Positions 54,631-63,927 of a DNA stretch of 64,000 bases are shown here, in pieces. A model generated the notes under the pieces. It worked only from the letters and a program-made list of their open reading frames with translations. It was not told where the DNA came from and ran no database searches. The position numbers were made by a program, and so were the translations under genes. Source of the DNA: Pseudomonas monteilii NBRC 103158 = DSM 14164 (GTDB taxonomy: Bacteria; Pseudomonadota; Gammaproteobacteria; Pseudomonadales; Pseudomonadaceae); NCBI RefSeq assembly GCF_000730605.1, contig NZ_BBIS01000022.1, positions 1-64,000 of the forward strand, given 5' to 3'. The stretch's first letter is position 1. The number at the start of each line of letters is the position of its first letter.

Positions 54631-55772
54631 TGAACAATTTCGATCGCATGCTCTCCAGCGAGGATGTGATGCGTCGGCGCGCCAGCTTTCTGCAGCGCAT
54701 TCATGTCGACGGCCCCTTGCTGGTCATTCTGCTCACCCTTGCGGCCGGCAGCCTGTTCGTACTGTATTCGGCCAGTGGCAAGAACTGGGACTTGCTGCTC
54801 AAGCAGGCCACCTCGTTCGGCATCGGGCTGGTGTCGATGTTCGTCATCGCCCAGCTCGAGCCACGCTTCATGGCCCGTTGGGTGCCGCTGGCCTACCTGA
54901 CCGGTGTGCTGTTGCTGGTGGTGGTGGACGTGATGGGCCACAACGCCATGGGGGCCACGCGCTGGATCAACATCCCCGGGGTGATCCGCTTCCAGCCCTC
55001 GGAATTCATGAAAATCATCATGCCGGCGACCATCGCCTGGTACCTGTCCAAACGCACCTTGCCACCGCATTTGAAGCACGTGGCCATCAGCCTTGTGCTG
55101 ATTGGCGTGCCGTTCATATTGATCGTACGCCAGCCCGACCTGGGCACCGCGCTGCTCATCCTTGCCTCCGGTGCTTTCGTGCTGTTCATGGGTGGCCTGC
55201 GCTGGCGCTGGATCCTCAGCGTGCTGGCAGCGGCAGTGCCGGTGGCGGTGGCGATGTGGTTCTTCGTGATGCACGACTACCAGAAGCAGCGGGTACTGAC
55301 CTTCCTCGACCCGGAGAGCGACCCGTTGGGCACGGGCTGGAACATCATCCAGTCGAAGGCTGCAATCGGTTCGGGGGGAGTGTTCGGCAAGGGCTGGCTG
55401 CTCGGTACCCAGTCGCACCTGGACTTTTTGCCCGAAAGCCACACCGACTTCATCATCGCCGTACTGGGCGAGGAATTCGGCCTGGTCGGCATCTGCCTGT
55501 TGCTGATTGTCTATCTGTTGCTGATCGGCCGTGGCCTGATGATCACGGCCCAGGCGCAGACCCTGTTCGGCAAGCTGCTCGCGGGCAGCCTGACCATGAC
55601 CTTTTTTGTATACGTGTTCGTCAATATCGGAATGGTCAGCGGCCTTCTCCCCGTGGTGGGCGTGCCGCTGCCGTTTATCAGCTATGGCGGAACATCGTTG
55701 GTGACGCTGCTGTCAGCGTTTGGCGTTCTGATGTCGATCCACACGCACCGCAAATGGATCGCACAGGTTTGA
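54630..55772 (+). CDS. rodA: Rod-shape protein RodA, SEDS glycosyltransferase
   Basis: The 380-residue SEDS protein has ten helices, W-I-N-I-P-G-V-I-R-F-Q-P-S-E-F-M-K, R-Q-P-D-L-G-T-A-L-L and L-P-V-V-G-V-P-L-P-F-I-S-Y-G-G-T-S. It polymerises glycan strands with PBP2. ATG 54630 is used; a GTG directly before is possible. Confidence 0.96.
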   Translation: MNNFDRMLSSEDVMRRRASFLQRIHVDGPLLVILLTLAAGSLFVLYSASGKNWDLLLKQATSFGIGLVSMFVIAQLEPRFMARWVPLAYLTGVLLLVVVDVMGHNAMGATRWINIPGVIRFQPSEFMKIIMPATIAWYLSKRTLPPHLKHVAISLVLIGVPFILIVRQPDLGTALLILASGAFVLFMGGLRWRWILSVLAAAVPVAVAMWFFVMHDYQKQRVLTFLDPESDPLGTGWNIIQSKAAIGSGGVFGKGWLLGTQSHLDFLPESHTDFIIAVLGEEFGLVGICLLLIVYLLLIGRGLMITAQAQTLFGKLLAGSLTMTFFVYVFVNIGMVSGLLPVVGVPLPFISYGGTSLVTLLSAFGVLMSIHTHRKWIAQV

Positions 55773-55789
55773 ATAAGGTGAAGAATTTC

Positions 55790-56800
55790 ATGCAAGCAGT
55801 GCGTAACTGGGCTGCCCGTTGTGCGCCGTGGATCGGCGCGGTGGGCCTGTTCGGCGCTGTACAGCTGGCCCATGCCGGCGATTACCAAGGCTCGCCGCAG
55901 GTGGCCCAGTTTGTCGGCGAAATGAGCCGCGACTATGGCTTTGCCCCTGAGCAGCTGATGGGCGTGTTCGCTGACGTGCAGCGAAAGCAGTCGATCCTCG
56001 ACGCGATCTCGCGCCCGGCCGAACGGGTCAAACCGTGGAAGGACTACCGGCCGATGTTCCTCACCGACGCGCGTATCGCCCGTGGTGTGGACTTCTGGCG
56101 CCAGCACGAGGCGGTATTGGCCCGTGCCGAGCAGGAATACGGCGTGCCGGCACAGTACATCGTCGCCATCATCGGTGTGGAAACGTTCTTTGGCCGCAAC
56201 ACCGGCAACTACCGGGTGATCGATGCCCTGTCGACCCTGGGCTTCGACTACCCGCCTCGGGCTGAATTCTTCCGCAAGGAACTGCGCGAATTCCTGTTGC
56301 TGGCCCGCGATGAACAGCTCGACCCGCTCACGCTCAAAGGCTCCTACGCCGGCGCCATGGGCCTGCCGCAGTTCATGCCGAGCAGCTTCCGTAACTTTGC
56401 GGTGGACTTCGACGGCGACGGTCACATCAACATCTGGAACAACCCGGACGATGCCATCGGCAGCGTCGCCAGCTACTTCAAGCGTCATGGCTGGGTGGCC
56501 GGTGGGGGCGTGGTCAGCCGCGCCTGGGTGGATGGCGCACGCGCCGACGAAGGCCTGACCACAGGCATCGAGCCTGTGAAAACCGTCGGGGAGTTGCGCG
56601 CGCTCGGCTGGTCGGTTCATGATTCGCTGCGCGATGATCTGCCGGTTACCGCTTTCCGCCTTGAGGGTGACAATGGCCCCGAGTACTGGGTGGGCCTGAA
56701 GAACTTCTACGCGATCACGCGTTACAACCGCAGCGTGATGTATGCCATGGCGGTGCATCAGCTTGCGGAACAGCTGGTTCAAGTACGGGGCGTCAAGTAA
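55790..56800 (+). CDS. mltB: Membrane-bound lytic transglycosylase B
   Basis: The 336-residue enzyme has a signal peptide (G-A-V-G-L-F-G-A-V-Q-L-A-H-A) without a lipobox Cys, so it is probably soluble periplasmic. The catalytic region is I-I-G-V-E-T-F-F-G-R with candidate Glu, then G-S-Y-A-G-A-M-G-L-P-Q-F-M-P-S-S-F-R. It cleaves glycan strands to anhydromuramyl ends. It overlaps rlpA as TAATG, supporting a remodelling operon. Confidence 0.93.
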   Translation: MQAVRNWAARCAPWIGAVGLFGAVQLAHAGDYQGSPQVAQFVGEMSRDYGFAPEQLMGVFADVQRKQSILDAISRPAERVKPWKDYRPMFLTDARIARGVDFWRQHEAVLARAEQEYGVPAQYIVAIIGVETFFGRNTGNYRVIDALSTLGFDYPPRAEFFRKELREFLLLARDEQLDPLTLKGSYAGAMGLPQFMPSSFRNFAVDFDGDGHINIWNNPDDAIGSVASYFKRHGWVAGGGVVSRAWVDGARADEGLTTGIEPVKTVGELRALGWSVHDSLRDDLPVTAFRLEGDNGPEYWVGLKNFYAITRYNRSVMYAMAVHQLAEQLVQVRGVK

Positions 56801-57801
56801 TGCGCGCAATCATCTCTGCCAACTCTTTCAAGCTGCTCACCTGCCTCGCCGTTGGCGTGGTGCTGGCCAGTTGCTCCTCCAATCGCCCGGCCCAGCAAAG
56901 CAGTGGCAACGTCGTTCGCAGCCAGCCAGGCCTGGACATCAACCGGGCACACAAGGACGGCGCACCGTGGTGGGACGTGGATGTGAACAAGATCCCCGAT
57001 GCCACGCCGACCGTGCATACGGGCAACTACAAGGCCAACCCGTACACGGTGCTGGGCAAGACCTACTACCCGATGCAGGACTCGCGCAACTACCGCGCCG
57101 AGGGCACCGCGTCGTGGTATGGCACCAAGTTCCATGGGCAGAACACCGCCAACGGCGAGCTGTATGACCTGTACGGCATGAGTGCAGCGCACAAGACGCT
57201 GCCGCTGCCGGCCTATGTGCGGGTGACCAACCTGGCCAACGGTCGCAGCGTGATCCTGCGGGTGAACGACCGTGGTCCGTTCTATTCCGACCGTATCATC
57301 GACCTGTCCTATGCGGCGGCGAAAAAGCTGGGTTACGCCGAGATCGGCACCGCGCATGTGCGCGTCGAGGGTATCGACCCGCAGCAGTGGTGGGCCCAGC
57401 GTGGCCAGACGCCGCCGATGGTGCTCAAAGAACCGCAGGTAGCCCAGACCCAGGCGATCCCGGCCAACACCGGGCGTGTCGAGCAATGGACCCCGCCGCC
57501 GCAGCAGCACGCAGCGCCGGTGGTGCCGGTGCAGGTGGGAGGCAACAACGTGCCGGCGGGCAACGGCGGCAGCTTCCTGCAGGTAGGCGCCTTTGCCAAC
57601 CCGGACGCAGCCGAGCTGCTGCGCTCCAAGCTCAGCACCATGGTCAATGCGCCGGTGTTCATCAGCTCGATCGTGCGTAACCAGCAGACCCTGCACCGCG
57701 TACGCCTGGGGCCGATCGGCAGCCAGGGCGAGATCCAGCAGGCACAAGACAGCATCCGCCTGGCGAACTTGGGGCAGGCCAAGCTGGTCACAGCAGACTG
57801 A
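56800..57801 (+). CDS. rlpA: RlpA, SPOR-domain septal lytic transglycosylase lipoprotein
   Basis: The 333-residue lipoprotein has lipobox L-A-S-C with Cys25, a double-psi beta-barrel (G-T-A-S-W-Y-G-T-K-F-H-G to R-V-N-D-R-G-P-F, about 105-190) and a C-terminal SPOR domain (F-L-Q-V-G-A-F-A-N-P). In P. aeruginosa RlpA acts on denuded glycans at septa. It is coupled to mltB and followed by dacA after 220 bp. Confidence 0.95.
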   Translation: MRAIISANSFKLLTCLAVGVVLASCSSNRPAQQSSGNVVRSQPGLDINRAHKDGAPWWDVDVNKIPDATPTVHTGNYKANPYTVLGKTYYPMQDSRNYRAEGTASWYGTKFHGQNTANGELYDLYGMSAAHKTLPLPAYVRVTNLANGRSVILRVNDRGPFYSDRIIDLSYAAAKKLGYAEIGTAHVRVEGIDPQQWWAQRGQTPPMVLKEPQVAQTQAIPANTGRVEQWTPPPQQHAAPVVPVQVGGNNVPAGNGGSFLQVGAFANPDAAELLRSKLSTMVNAPVFISSIVRNQQTLHRVRLGPIGSQGEIQQAQDSIRLANLGQAKLVTAD

Positions 57802-58021
57802 CCGTTTATATGGGGCGGCCATCAGCGTGGCCGCAACCAAACTGTCGGTTTTGTCATGAATTGCCGGGCGCGCCCATGTACAATGACGGCTTTTGCCCGC
57901 AGCGACATAAAGCCGCACGTTCGTGGGCCAGGCCGACGGCCACAAAACTAGACTGACTGGCGCTGGGCACACGATCTTGCCCAGGGAACATCTCAGACCA
58001 TTAGCGATTTTCGAGAGACGG

Positions 58022-59182
58022 ATGAACATCACCAACCTTGCCAAACGACTTTGCCTGCCTGTACTGCTGATGATCACGCCTGCCGCCTTCGCGGCTGAGC
58101 AGATGACGCCGGCACCACCTCAATTGGCAGCCAAGTCCTACGTACTCATGGACGCGTCCAGCGGCAACGTGCTGGTCGAGAACAACGGTGACGAGCGCCT
58201 GCCGCCGGCCAGCCTGACCAAGCTGATGACCGCCTACATCGCCACCCTGGACATCCGCCGTGGCCAGATCGGTGAAAACGACCCGGTCACCGTCAGCGAA
58301 AACGCCTGGCGTACTGGCGGTTCGCGCATGTTCATCAAGGTGGGCAGCCAGGTGACCGTCAGCGATCTGCTGCACGGCATCATCATCCAGTCCGGCAACG
58401 ACGCTTCGGTCGCCCTGGCCGAGCACATCGCCGGCAGCGAAGATGCCTTCGCCGACATGATGAACAAGACGGCTGCCGACCTGGGCATGACCAACAGCCA
58501 CTTCATGAACCCGACCGGCCTGCCGCACCCGGACCACTATTCGTCGGCGCACGACATGGCCACCCTGGCCCGTGCGATCATCACCGTCGACCCGGCCCAC
58601 TACGCCATCTATTCGCAGAAGGAATTCTTCTGGAACAACATCAAGCAGCCGAACCGCAACCTGCTGTTGTGGCGTGACAAGACCGTCGATGGCCTGAAAA
58701 CCGGCCACACTGACGAAGCTGGCTACTGCATGGTGGCTTCGGCCGTTCGCGACGGCCAGCGCCTGATCGCCGTGGTGTTCGGTACCAACAGCGAGCAATC
58801 GCGTGCTGCCGAAACCCAGAAGCTGCTGACCTATGGCTTCCGCTTCTTCGAAACCCAGACCTTCTACCAGAAGGGCACCGAGCTGACCCAGGCTCCTGTC
58901 TGGAAGGGCGCCACCGGCCAGATCAAGGCTGGCCTGGCCGACGACCTGACCATGACTATGCCTAAAGGCCAATTGAAGCGTCTGCAGGCTTCGATGACCA
59001 TGAACCCGCAGCTCACCGCACCCATCGCCAAAGGTGACGTGATCGGCAAAGTGGAAGTCAAACTGGACGAGAAAGTGGTTCACAGTGCCGACCTGATCGC
59101 CCTCGATGGCGTCGAGGAAGGTGGTTTCTTCCGCCGTATGTGGGATAGCATCCGTCTATTCTTCTACGGGTTGTTCAACTGA
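58022..59182 (+). CDS. dacA: D-alanyl-D-alanine carboxypeptidase DacA (PBP5-type)
   Basis: The 386-residue enzyme has a signal peptide, S64-L-T-K67, S124-G-N126 and K226-T-G, a C-terminal beta domain and an amphipathic terminal helix (F-F-R-R-M-W-D-S-I-R-L-F-F-Y-G) for membrane attachment. It trims the last D-Ala of pentapeptides. ATG 58022 fits the signal; the upstream 220 bp should contain a promoter. A strong terminator follows. Confidence 0.96.
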   Translation: MNITNLAKRLCLPVLLMITPAAFAAEQMTPAPPQLAAKSYVLMDASSGNVLVENNGDERLPPASLTKLMTAYIATLDIRRGQIGENDPVTVSENAWRTGGSRMFIKVGSQVTVSDLLHGIIIQSGNDASVALAEHIAGSEDAFADMMNKTAADLGMTNSHFMNPTGLPHPDHYSSAHDMATLARAIITVDPAHYAIYSQKEFFWNNIKQPNRNLLLWRDKTVDGLKTGHTDEAGYCMVASAVRDGQRLIAVVFGTNSEQSRAAETQKLLTYGFRFFETQTFYQKGTELTQAPVWKGATGQIKAGLADDLTMTMPKGQLKRLQASMTMNPQLTAPIAKGDVIGKVEVKLDEKVVHSADLIALDGVEEGGFFRRMWDSIRLFFYGLFN

Positions 59183-59196
59183 TACGTGACCTGCAT

Positions 59197-59219
59197 GCCC
59201 CCGCGTATCTCGCGGGGGC
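59197..59219 (+). terminator. Intrinsic terminator of dacA
   Basis: GCCCCCGCG-TATCT-CGCGGGGGC followed by GTTGTTGTTG: a 9-bp GC stem starting 15 bases past the stop. The ybeD gene begins soon after, so readthrough is possible. Confidence 0.8.
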
Positions 59220-59255
59220 GTTGTTGTTGCCACGGCTTACGAGGCCGTTTCCGCC

Positions 59256-59531
59256 ATGAGCGAACCAGACGTCAAGTCGCATAAAATCGAATTCCCTTGC
59301 GACGATTACCCGATCAAGGTAATCGGCGATACCGTTGTCGGCTTCAAGGACACCGTGATCGAAATCCTCAGCAAGCACGCCAAAGTCGACCTTTCCACCC
59401 TGGCCGAGCGCCAGAGCAAGGAAGGCAAGTACACCACCGTGCAATTGCACATCGTTGCCGAAAGCGAGAACCAGCTGCACGATATCAACAGCGCCCTGCG
59501 CGCTACTGGCATCGTGAAAATGGTGCTTTGA
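59256..59531 (+). CDS. ybeD: YbeD/DUF493 family protein
   Basis: The 91-residue protein has the ACT-like fold pattern I-E-F-P-C-D-Y-P-type [14 protein letters not shown], and L-H-D-I-N-S-A-L-R near the end. Function is unknown, but the gene is regularly between dacA and lipB, as here. Its TGA overlaps the lipB ATG. Confidence 0.93.
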   Translation: MSEPDVKSHKIEFPCDDYPIKVIGDTVVGFKDTVIEILSKHAKVDLSTLAERQSKEGKYTTVQLHIVAESENQLHDINSALRATGIVKMVL

Positions 59532-60178
59532 TGTCCGCCTGCCTCGGTTTTCGCGAGCTTGGTCTGCAGCCCTACGAACCGGTGCTGGAGGCCATGCGTC
59601 GCTTCACCGAGCAGCGCACCCCGGACAGTCAGGATGAAATCTGGCTGGTCGAGCATCCTGCGGTCTTCACCCAGGGCCAGGCTGGCAAGGCCGAGCACCT
59701 GCTGGTGCCGGGCGACATCCCGGTGGTGCAGACCGACCGCGGCGGCCAGGTGACCTACCATGGCCCCGGGCAGTTGGTGGCCTACCTACTGCTGGATGTG
59801 CGCCGGCTGGGCTTTGGGGTGCGCGAGCTGGTCAGCCGTATCGAGCAGACGCTGGTCGAGCTGCTCGCCAGTTACGACGTGCAGGCTTCTGCCAAGCCCG
59901 ACGCCCCGGGCGTCTATGTCGATGGAGCGAAAATCGCCTCCCTCGGCCTGCGAATTCGCAACGGCCGTTCGTTCCACGGCCTTGCCCTGAACGTGGACAT
60001 GGACCTTGCGCCATTCCGCCGAATCAACCCCTGCGGCTATGCGGGGCTGGCGATGACCCAGCTGCGCGACCTGGCAGGTCCGATCGAACTCGACGAGGTC
60101 AGGACAAGGCTGCGCGGACAGCTGGTCAAGCACCTCGACTACGCTGAGCAGACGACCCTCACGGGCGGAATCGACTGA
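59531..60178 (+). CDS. lipB: Lipoyl(octanoyl) transferase LipB
   Basis: The 215-residue enzyme has [17 protein letters not shown]134 in [10 protein letters not shown] and Cys168 in N-P-C-G-Y, the catalytic pair of LipB. It moves octanoate from ACP to lipoyl domains. Start overlaps ybeD by one base and lipA follows after two bases. Confidence 0.96.
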   Translation: MSACLGFRELGLQPYEPVLEAMRRFTEQRTPDSQDEIWLVEHPAVFTQGQAGKAEHLLVPGDIPVVQTDRGGQVTYHGPGQLVAYLLLDVRRLGFGVRELVSRIEQTLVELLASYDVQASAKPDAPGVYVDGAKIASLGLRIRNGRSFHGLALNVDMDLAPFRRINPCGYAGLAMTQLRDLAGPIELDEVRTRLRGQLVKHLDYAEQTTLTGGID

Positions 60179-60180
60179 AT

Positions 60181-61197
60181 ATGACAACTGTGCAAGAAGC
60201 CGTGCCGAACCTGATACCCACCCAGGATGTCACCCCGCGCCCAGCGCCGAAGAAGGTGGAAGCTGGGGTAAAACTGCGTGGCGCCGAAAAGGTGGCGCGC
60301 ATCCCGGTGAAGATCATCCCCACCGAAGAGCTGCCTAAAAAGCCTGACTGGATTCGCGTGCGTATTCCGGTATCGCCCGAGGTAGACCGCATCAAGCAAC
60401 TGCTGCGCAAGCACAAGCTGCACAGCGTGTGTGAAGAGGCTTCCTGCCCGAACCTGGGCGAGTGCTTCTCGGGTGGTACCGCCACCTTCATGATCATGGG
60501 TGACATCTGCACCCGTCGTTGCCCGTTCTGTGACGTGGGCCACGGCCGGCCGAAGCCGCTGGACCTGGACGAGCCGAAAAACCTGGCGGTCGCCATTGCC
60601 GACCTGCGCCTGAAGTACGTGGTGATCACCTCGGTGGACCGCGACGACCTGCGTGACGGTGGTGCCCAGCACTTTGCCGACTGCATCCGCGAGATCCGCG
60701 CGCTGTCGCCGGGCGTGCAGTTGGAAACCCTGGTGCCGGACTACCGTGGCCGTATGGACGTCGCGCTGGAAATCACCGCGCAAGAGCCGCCAGATGTGTT
60801 TAACCACAACCTCGAAACCGTACCGCGCCTGTACAAGGCCGCGCGCCCGGGCTCGGACTACGACTGGTCGCTGGACCTGCTGCAGAAGTTCAAGCAGATG
60901 GTCCCGCATGTACCTACCAAGTCGGGCCTGATGCTCGGCCTGGGCGAGACCGACGAGGAAGTGATCGAAGTGATGCACCGCATGCGCGAGCATGACATCG
61001 ACATGCTCACCCTCGGCCAGTACCTGCAGCCGTCGCGCAGCCACCTGCCGGTGCAGCGTTTCGTGCACCCGGACACCTTTGCCTGGTTCGCCGAGGAAGG
61101 TTACAAGATGGGCTTCAAGAACGTCGCCTCCGGCCCGCTGGTGCGTTCTTCGTACCACGCTGACCAGCAGGCCCACGAAGCCAAGATCAAGCTCTGA
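60181..61197 (+). CDS. lipA: Lipoyl synthase LipA
   Basis: The 338-residue radical-SAM enzyme has both clusters: auxiliary Cys84-x4-Cys89-x5-Cys95 and radical-SAM Cys110-x3-Cys114-x2-Cys117. It inserts two sulfurs into octanoyl groups made by LipB. It is the last gene of the ybeD-lipB-lipA unit; a terminator follows. Confidence 0.97.
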   Translation: MTTVQEAVPNLIPTQDVTPRPAPKKVEAGVKLRGAEKVARIPVKIIPTEELPKKPDWIRVRIPVSPEVDRIKQLLRKHKLHSVCEEASCPNLGECFSGGTATFMIMGDICTRRCPFCDVGHGRPKPLDLDEPKNLAVAIADLRLKYVVITSVDRDDLRDGGAQHFADCIREIRALSPGVQLETLVPDYRGRMDVALEITAQEPPDVFNHNLETVPRLYKAARPGSDYDWSLDLLQKFKQMVPHVPTKSGLMLGLGETDEEVIEVMHRMREHDIDMLTLGQYLQPSRSHLPVQRFVHPDTFAWFAEEGYKMGFKNVASGPLVRSSYHADQQAHEAKIKL

Positions 61198-61215
61198 GCC
61201 TGGTCTGAGGCACGC

Positions 61216-61248
61216 ATGCCGATGCACGCCGAAGGGCGGCATCGGCAT
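61216..61248 (+). terminator. Intrinsic terminator of lipA
   Basis: ATGCCGATGC pairs exactly with GCATCGGCAT, with an inner CGCC/GGCG stem, followed by TTTTTGTTTG. A strong terminator 18 bases past the stop. Confidence 0.88.
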
Positions 61249-61283
61249 TTTTGTTTGTGTACCAAGCGCTGCAAGGAGCCGCA

Positions 61284-62222
61284 ATGAACTGCGCCGAAAC
61301 CTTACTACCGAGCCTGCCAGCCGCGTTGCCGGCTAACGCCTGCTTTGCCATTGTCGCCCCGGCAGGCGCGGCGCGGCTGGATACGCACAAGGTCAGCCAG
61401 TGGTTTGCCGACCGTGGCTACAGCTGCCGCCTGTACCCCGCTGTTAACCAGGCCCAGGGCTACCTGGCAGGCTCCGACCAGCAGCGCTTGCAAGACTTGC
61501 ACGATGCCTTTGCCGATCCGGCCATCGACGCCATCCTGTGCATGCGCGGTGGTTACGGCAGTATGCGCCTGCTCGACCGGCTGGATTTTGACCTGATTCG
61601 GCGCAACCCCAAGCCGTTGATCGGCTACAGCGACATTACCGCACTGCACACGGCGATCTATCGGCATAGCGGGCTGGTTACCTTCCATGGTGGGATGCTC
61701 AATGCCGACCTTTTGGGGGCGAAGTTGCCTCCAACTGAGTCGTCGTTGCTGGCGCAGCTGGCAGGGCATGTGCGGGCAGGCGAGCAGATCGTGCACCCGA
61801 CGGACTATCCCTTGAGCAGTGTATTGGCGGGTGTGGCCAGTGGTCCGCTGCTGGGCGGCAACCTGTCGATGCTGGGTGCGACCATGGGGACGCTGGCCGA
61901 ACTGGATACGCAGGGGTGCATTCTGTTTATCGAGGACGTCAACGAGCCGTTGTACCGGGTGGACCGGCTGCTGACCCAGTTGCGTCTGGCGGGCAAGCTG
62001 GAAGGGGTTAAGGGCGTGCTGGTTGGGGATTTTGCCGGGATTACCACGGCGGCGCTTGCACCGTTGCTGGAGGAAACCTTTGCGCCTCTGGGGATACCGG
62101 TGCTGGCGGGGTGGCGCAGTGGGCATTGTGACCCGAATGTGTGCTTGCCGTTGGGGGCGCGGGTGAGGCTGGACAGTGATCGGCAGCGTCTGGTGTTGGA
62201 GCAGGATCTGTTCAAGGCTTGA
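61284..62222 (+). CDS. ldcA: Muramoyltetrapeptide L,D-carboxypeptidase LdcA
   Basis: The 312-residue cytosolic protease has M-R-G-G-Y-G and nucleophile Ser116 in G-Y-S-D-I-T, with candidate Glu in F-I-E-D-V-N-E-P and a late His (G-H-C-D-P). LdcA removes the terminal D-Ala of recycled tetrapeptides. ATG 61284 has AAGGAG. Convergent with a second lytic transglycosylase. Confidence 0.93.
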   Translation: MNCAETLLPSLPAALPANACFAIVAPAGAARLDTHKVSQWFADRGYSCRLYPAVNQAQGYLAGSDQQRLQDLHDAFADPAIDAILCMRGGYGSMRLLDRLDFDLIRRNPKPLIGYSDITALHTAIYRHSGLVTFHGGMLNADLLGAKLPPTESSLLAQLAGHVRAGEQIVHPTDYPLSSVLAGVASGPLLGGNLSMLGATMGTLAELDTQGCILFIEDVNEPLYRVDRLLTQLRLAGKLEGVKGVLVGDFAGITTAALAPLLEETFAPLGIPVLAGWRSGHCDPNVCLPLGARVRLDSDRQRLVLEQDLFKA

Positions 62223-62229
62223 GATTGCC

Positions 62230-62248
62230 GGGGCTGCAAAGCAGCCCC
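62230..62248. terminator. GGGGCTGC-AAA-GCAGCCCC hairpin between convergent genes
   Basis: Exact copy of the 19-base hairpin, with the same ATTGCC flank as the copy at 7761. It lies between ldcA and the convergent transglycosylase gene, probably serving both. Confidence 0.6.
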
Positions 62249-62255
62249 AGAAATT

Positions 62256-63572
62256 TCATTGGCCACGCAGGCTCTCAAGCAGCTTGTGGGTCGGATACCC
62301 ATCCGCCGGCCACCCCAGCCCCTGCTGGGCATTGCGAATGGCCTTGCGGGTATTGGCGCCGATAATGCCATCAGCATTCCCGGCCTCATGCCCGTTGCTG
62401 TTCAGCAGGTTCTGCAATTCCATACGCTCGCTGCGGCTCAGCGGCAGGTCTTCCTTCGGCCAGCTGCCGGCAATGAAGCCCCAGCCGCTGAAGCGATCCC
62501 CCAGCAAGCTCACCGCCAGCGCGTAGGACGACGAGTTGTTGTACTTGAGGATGGCGCGGAAGTTGTCCAGCACCAGGAACGCCGGCCCACGCGCACCCGC
62601 CGGCAGCAGCAGGGCGGCAGACAACTGGTTGCTGTTGGCCGGCAGTTGCGTGCCTGCAGGCAGTTTCACGCCCATCGCCAGCCATTCGCTCACCGGTTTG
62701 CGCAGCACGCCATCGGCTTGCCAGAAATCGAAACCAGCCGGCACCTGTACCTCGAAGCCCCACGGTTGGCCACGTTTCCAGCCCGAGCTCTGCAGGTAGT
62801 GCGCGGTCGAAGCCAGGGCATCCGGTGTGCTGTTCCAGATGTCGCGGCGGCCATCGCCGTCGAAGTCCACGGCATGGGTGTTGTAGGTGGTCGGGATGAA
62901 CTGGGTCTGGCCCATGGCGCCGGCCCACGAGCCGCGCATGGCTTCAGGCTGGATATCACCATGCTGGATGATTTGCAGCGCAGCGATCAGCTGGTCCTGG
63001 GCGAACTGTGGGCGGCGGCCTTCGTAGGCCAGGGTGGCCAGTGAGCGGATCACCGACTTGTTGCCCTGGAATTGACCGAAGTTGCTTTCCATGCCCCACA
63101 CCGCGACCAGCACCTGGCGGTCCACGCCATAGCGTTGTTCGATACGTGTCAGCAGCTCGGCATTCTGCTCCAGCAGCTTCTTGCCATTGCGCACGCGCAG
63201 GGGCGACAGGGCGCCTTCGAGGTATTCCCACACCGGGCGGGTGAACTCCGGCTGGCTGCGGTCGGCCTTGATCACGTCCATGTCAGGGGTGACGCCGAGG
63301 AACGCGCGGTCGAAGGTGCTGGGTGAAATCCCGGCTTGCAAGGCCTGTTGGCGGAAGCCGGCCTGCCACTGGGCGAAGGTTTGCAGAGGCTGGATTTCAG
63401 TGCTGACGTCAGGCGTCGCGCCGGGCACGGTTACCACGGGAGCGGGTTGCGCAGGGGCCAGCGGCAGTGCGTCGGCGGCGGTGGGTTTTTCCGCGCAGGC
63501 CACAAGCAGGATGAAGCTGGAGGCCGCGATCAGCTGGCGGGTTTCCCAACGGGGGAGAAGACGGAAGAGCAT
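62256..63572 (-). CDS. MltB-family lytic transglycosylase lipoprotein with peptidoglycan-binding domain
   Basis: The 438-residue protein has a lipobox L-V-A-C (Cys26), an MltB-type catalytic domain with V-W-G-M-E-S-N-F-G-Q and G-S-W-A-G-A-M-G-Q-T-Q-F-I-P, and a C-terminal peptidoglycan-binding domain (A-D-G-I-I-G-A-N-T-R-K-A-I). It is the second MltB-type enzyme in the window but has the binding domain the first lacks. It lies next to ldcA and arfA. Confidence 0.92.
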   Translation of the reverse strand: MLFRLLPRWETRQLIAASSFILLVACAEKPTAADALPLAPAQPAPVVTVPGATPDVSTEIQPLQTFAQWQAGFRQQALQAGISPSTFDRAFLGVTPDMDVIKADRSQPEFTRPVWEYLEGALSPLRVRNGKKLLEQNAELLTRIEQRYGVDRQVLVAVWGMESNFGQFQGNKSVIRSLATLAYEGRRPQFAQDQLIAALQIIQHGDIQPEAMRGSWAGAMGQTQFIPTTYNTHAVDFDGDGRRDIWNSTPDALASTAHYLQSSGWKRGQPWGFEVQVPAGFDFWQADGVLRKPVSEWLAMGVKLPAGTQLPANSNQLSAALLLPAGARGPAFLVLDNFRAILKYNNSSSYALAVSLLGDRFSGWGFIAGSWPKEDLPLSRSERMELQNLLNSNGHEAGNADGIIGANTRKAIRNAQQGLGWPADGYPTHKLLESLRGQ

Positions 63573-63632
63573 GCACAGATCCAGAATTGCAGGTCAGGTG
63601 ACGACCATACCATGCCTGCGCTTGCGATGCTT

Positions 63633-63797
63633 TCATGCAGCCAAAAAGTAGGAAGCCTCCCAATCTCTCGATTGGAAGGCTTCGCGGCGGTAGCTGCCTT
63701 TGCCCTTGGCCGGTTGTTCCTGGCGGCAGCGGAACAGCGGTTGGGCGATGATGGACTTGGCCTTGTTGGGGCCGTGCTTTTTCGGCTTTTTGCTCAT
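63633..63797 (-). CDS. arfA: Alternative ribosome-rescue factor ArfA, with internal terminator
   Basis: The 54-residue protein MSKKPKKHGPNKAKS then I-I-A-Q-P-L-F-R-C-R-Q-E, K-G-K-G-S-Y-R-R and D-W-E-A-S matches ArfA, which recruits RF2 to ribosomes stalled on nonstop mRNA when trans-translation fails. A 14-bp hairpin with T-run lies inside the coding region before the stop (listed separately), as in E. coli arfA. Thus most mRNA should lack a stop codon and the product be tagged by tmRNA unless that system is down. ATG 63797 fits the family start. Confidence 0.88.
   Translation of the reverse strand: MSKKPKKHGPNKAKSIIAQPLFRCRQEQPAKGKGSYRREAFQSRDWEASYFLAA
63652..63683 (-). terminator. Intrinsic terminator inside arfA
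   Basis: On the arfA strand GAAGCCTTCCAATC-GAGA-GATTGGGAGGCTTC forms a 14-bp stem with one G-T pair, then TACTTTTTGG. The T-run (63643-63647) comes before the TGA at 63633-63635, so transcripts ending here have no stop codon. Confidence 0.85.
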
Positions 63798-63888
63798 AGT
63801 GCAGGTTCCCGGTGGGTGGTTTTGGGACGCACTGTAGGGCTTGGGGCGGGGGCGGGCCAATTGATTGTGTTTATGGTCGATCGCAGTC

Positions 63889-63918
63889 CTGTGGGAGCGG
63901 GCATGCCCGCTCCCACAG
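63889..63918. repeat. 30-bp perfect palindrome between holA and arfA
   Basis: CTGTGGGAGCGGGC-AT-GCCCGCTCCCACAG is fully self-complementary and lies nine bases past the holA stop. GTGGGAGCGGGC also occurs at 39401. It is REP-like and may terminate holA. Confidence 0.7.
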
Positions 63919-63927
63919 CGACCCCAG

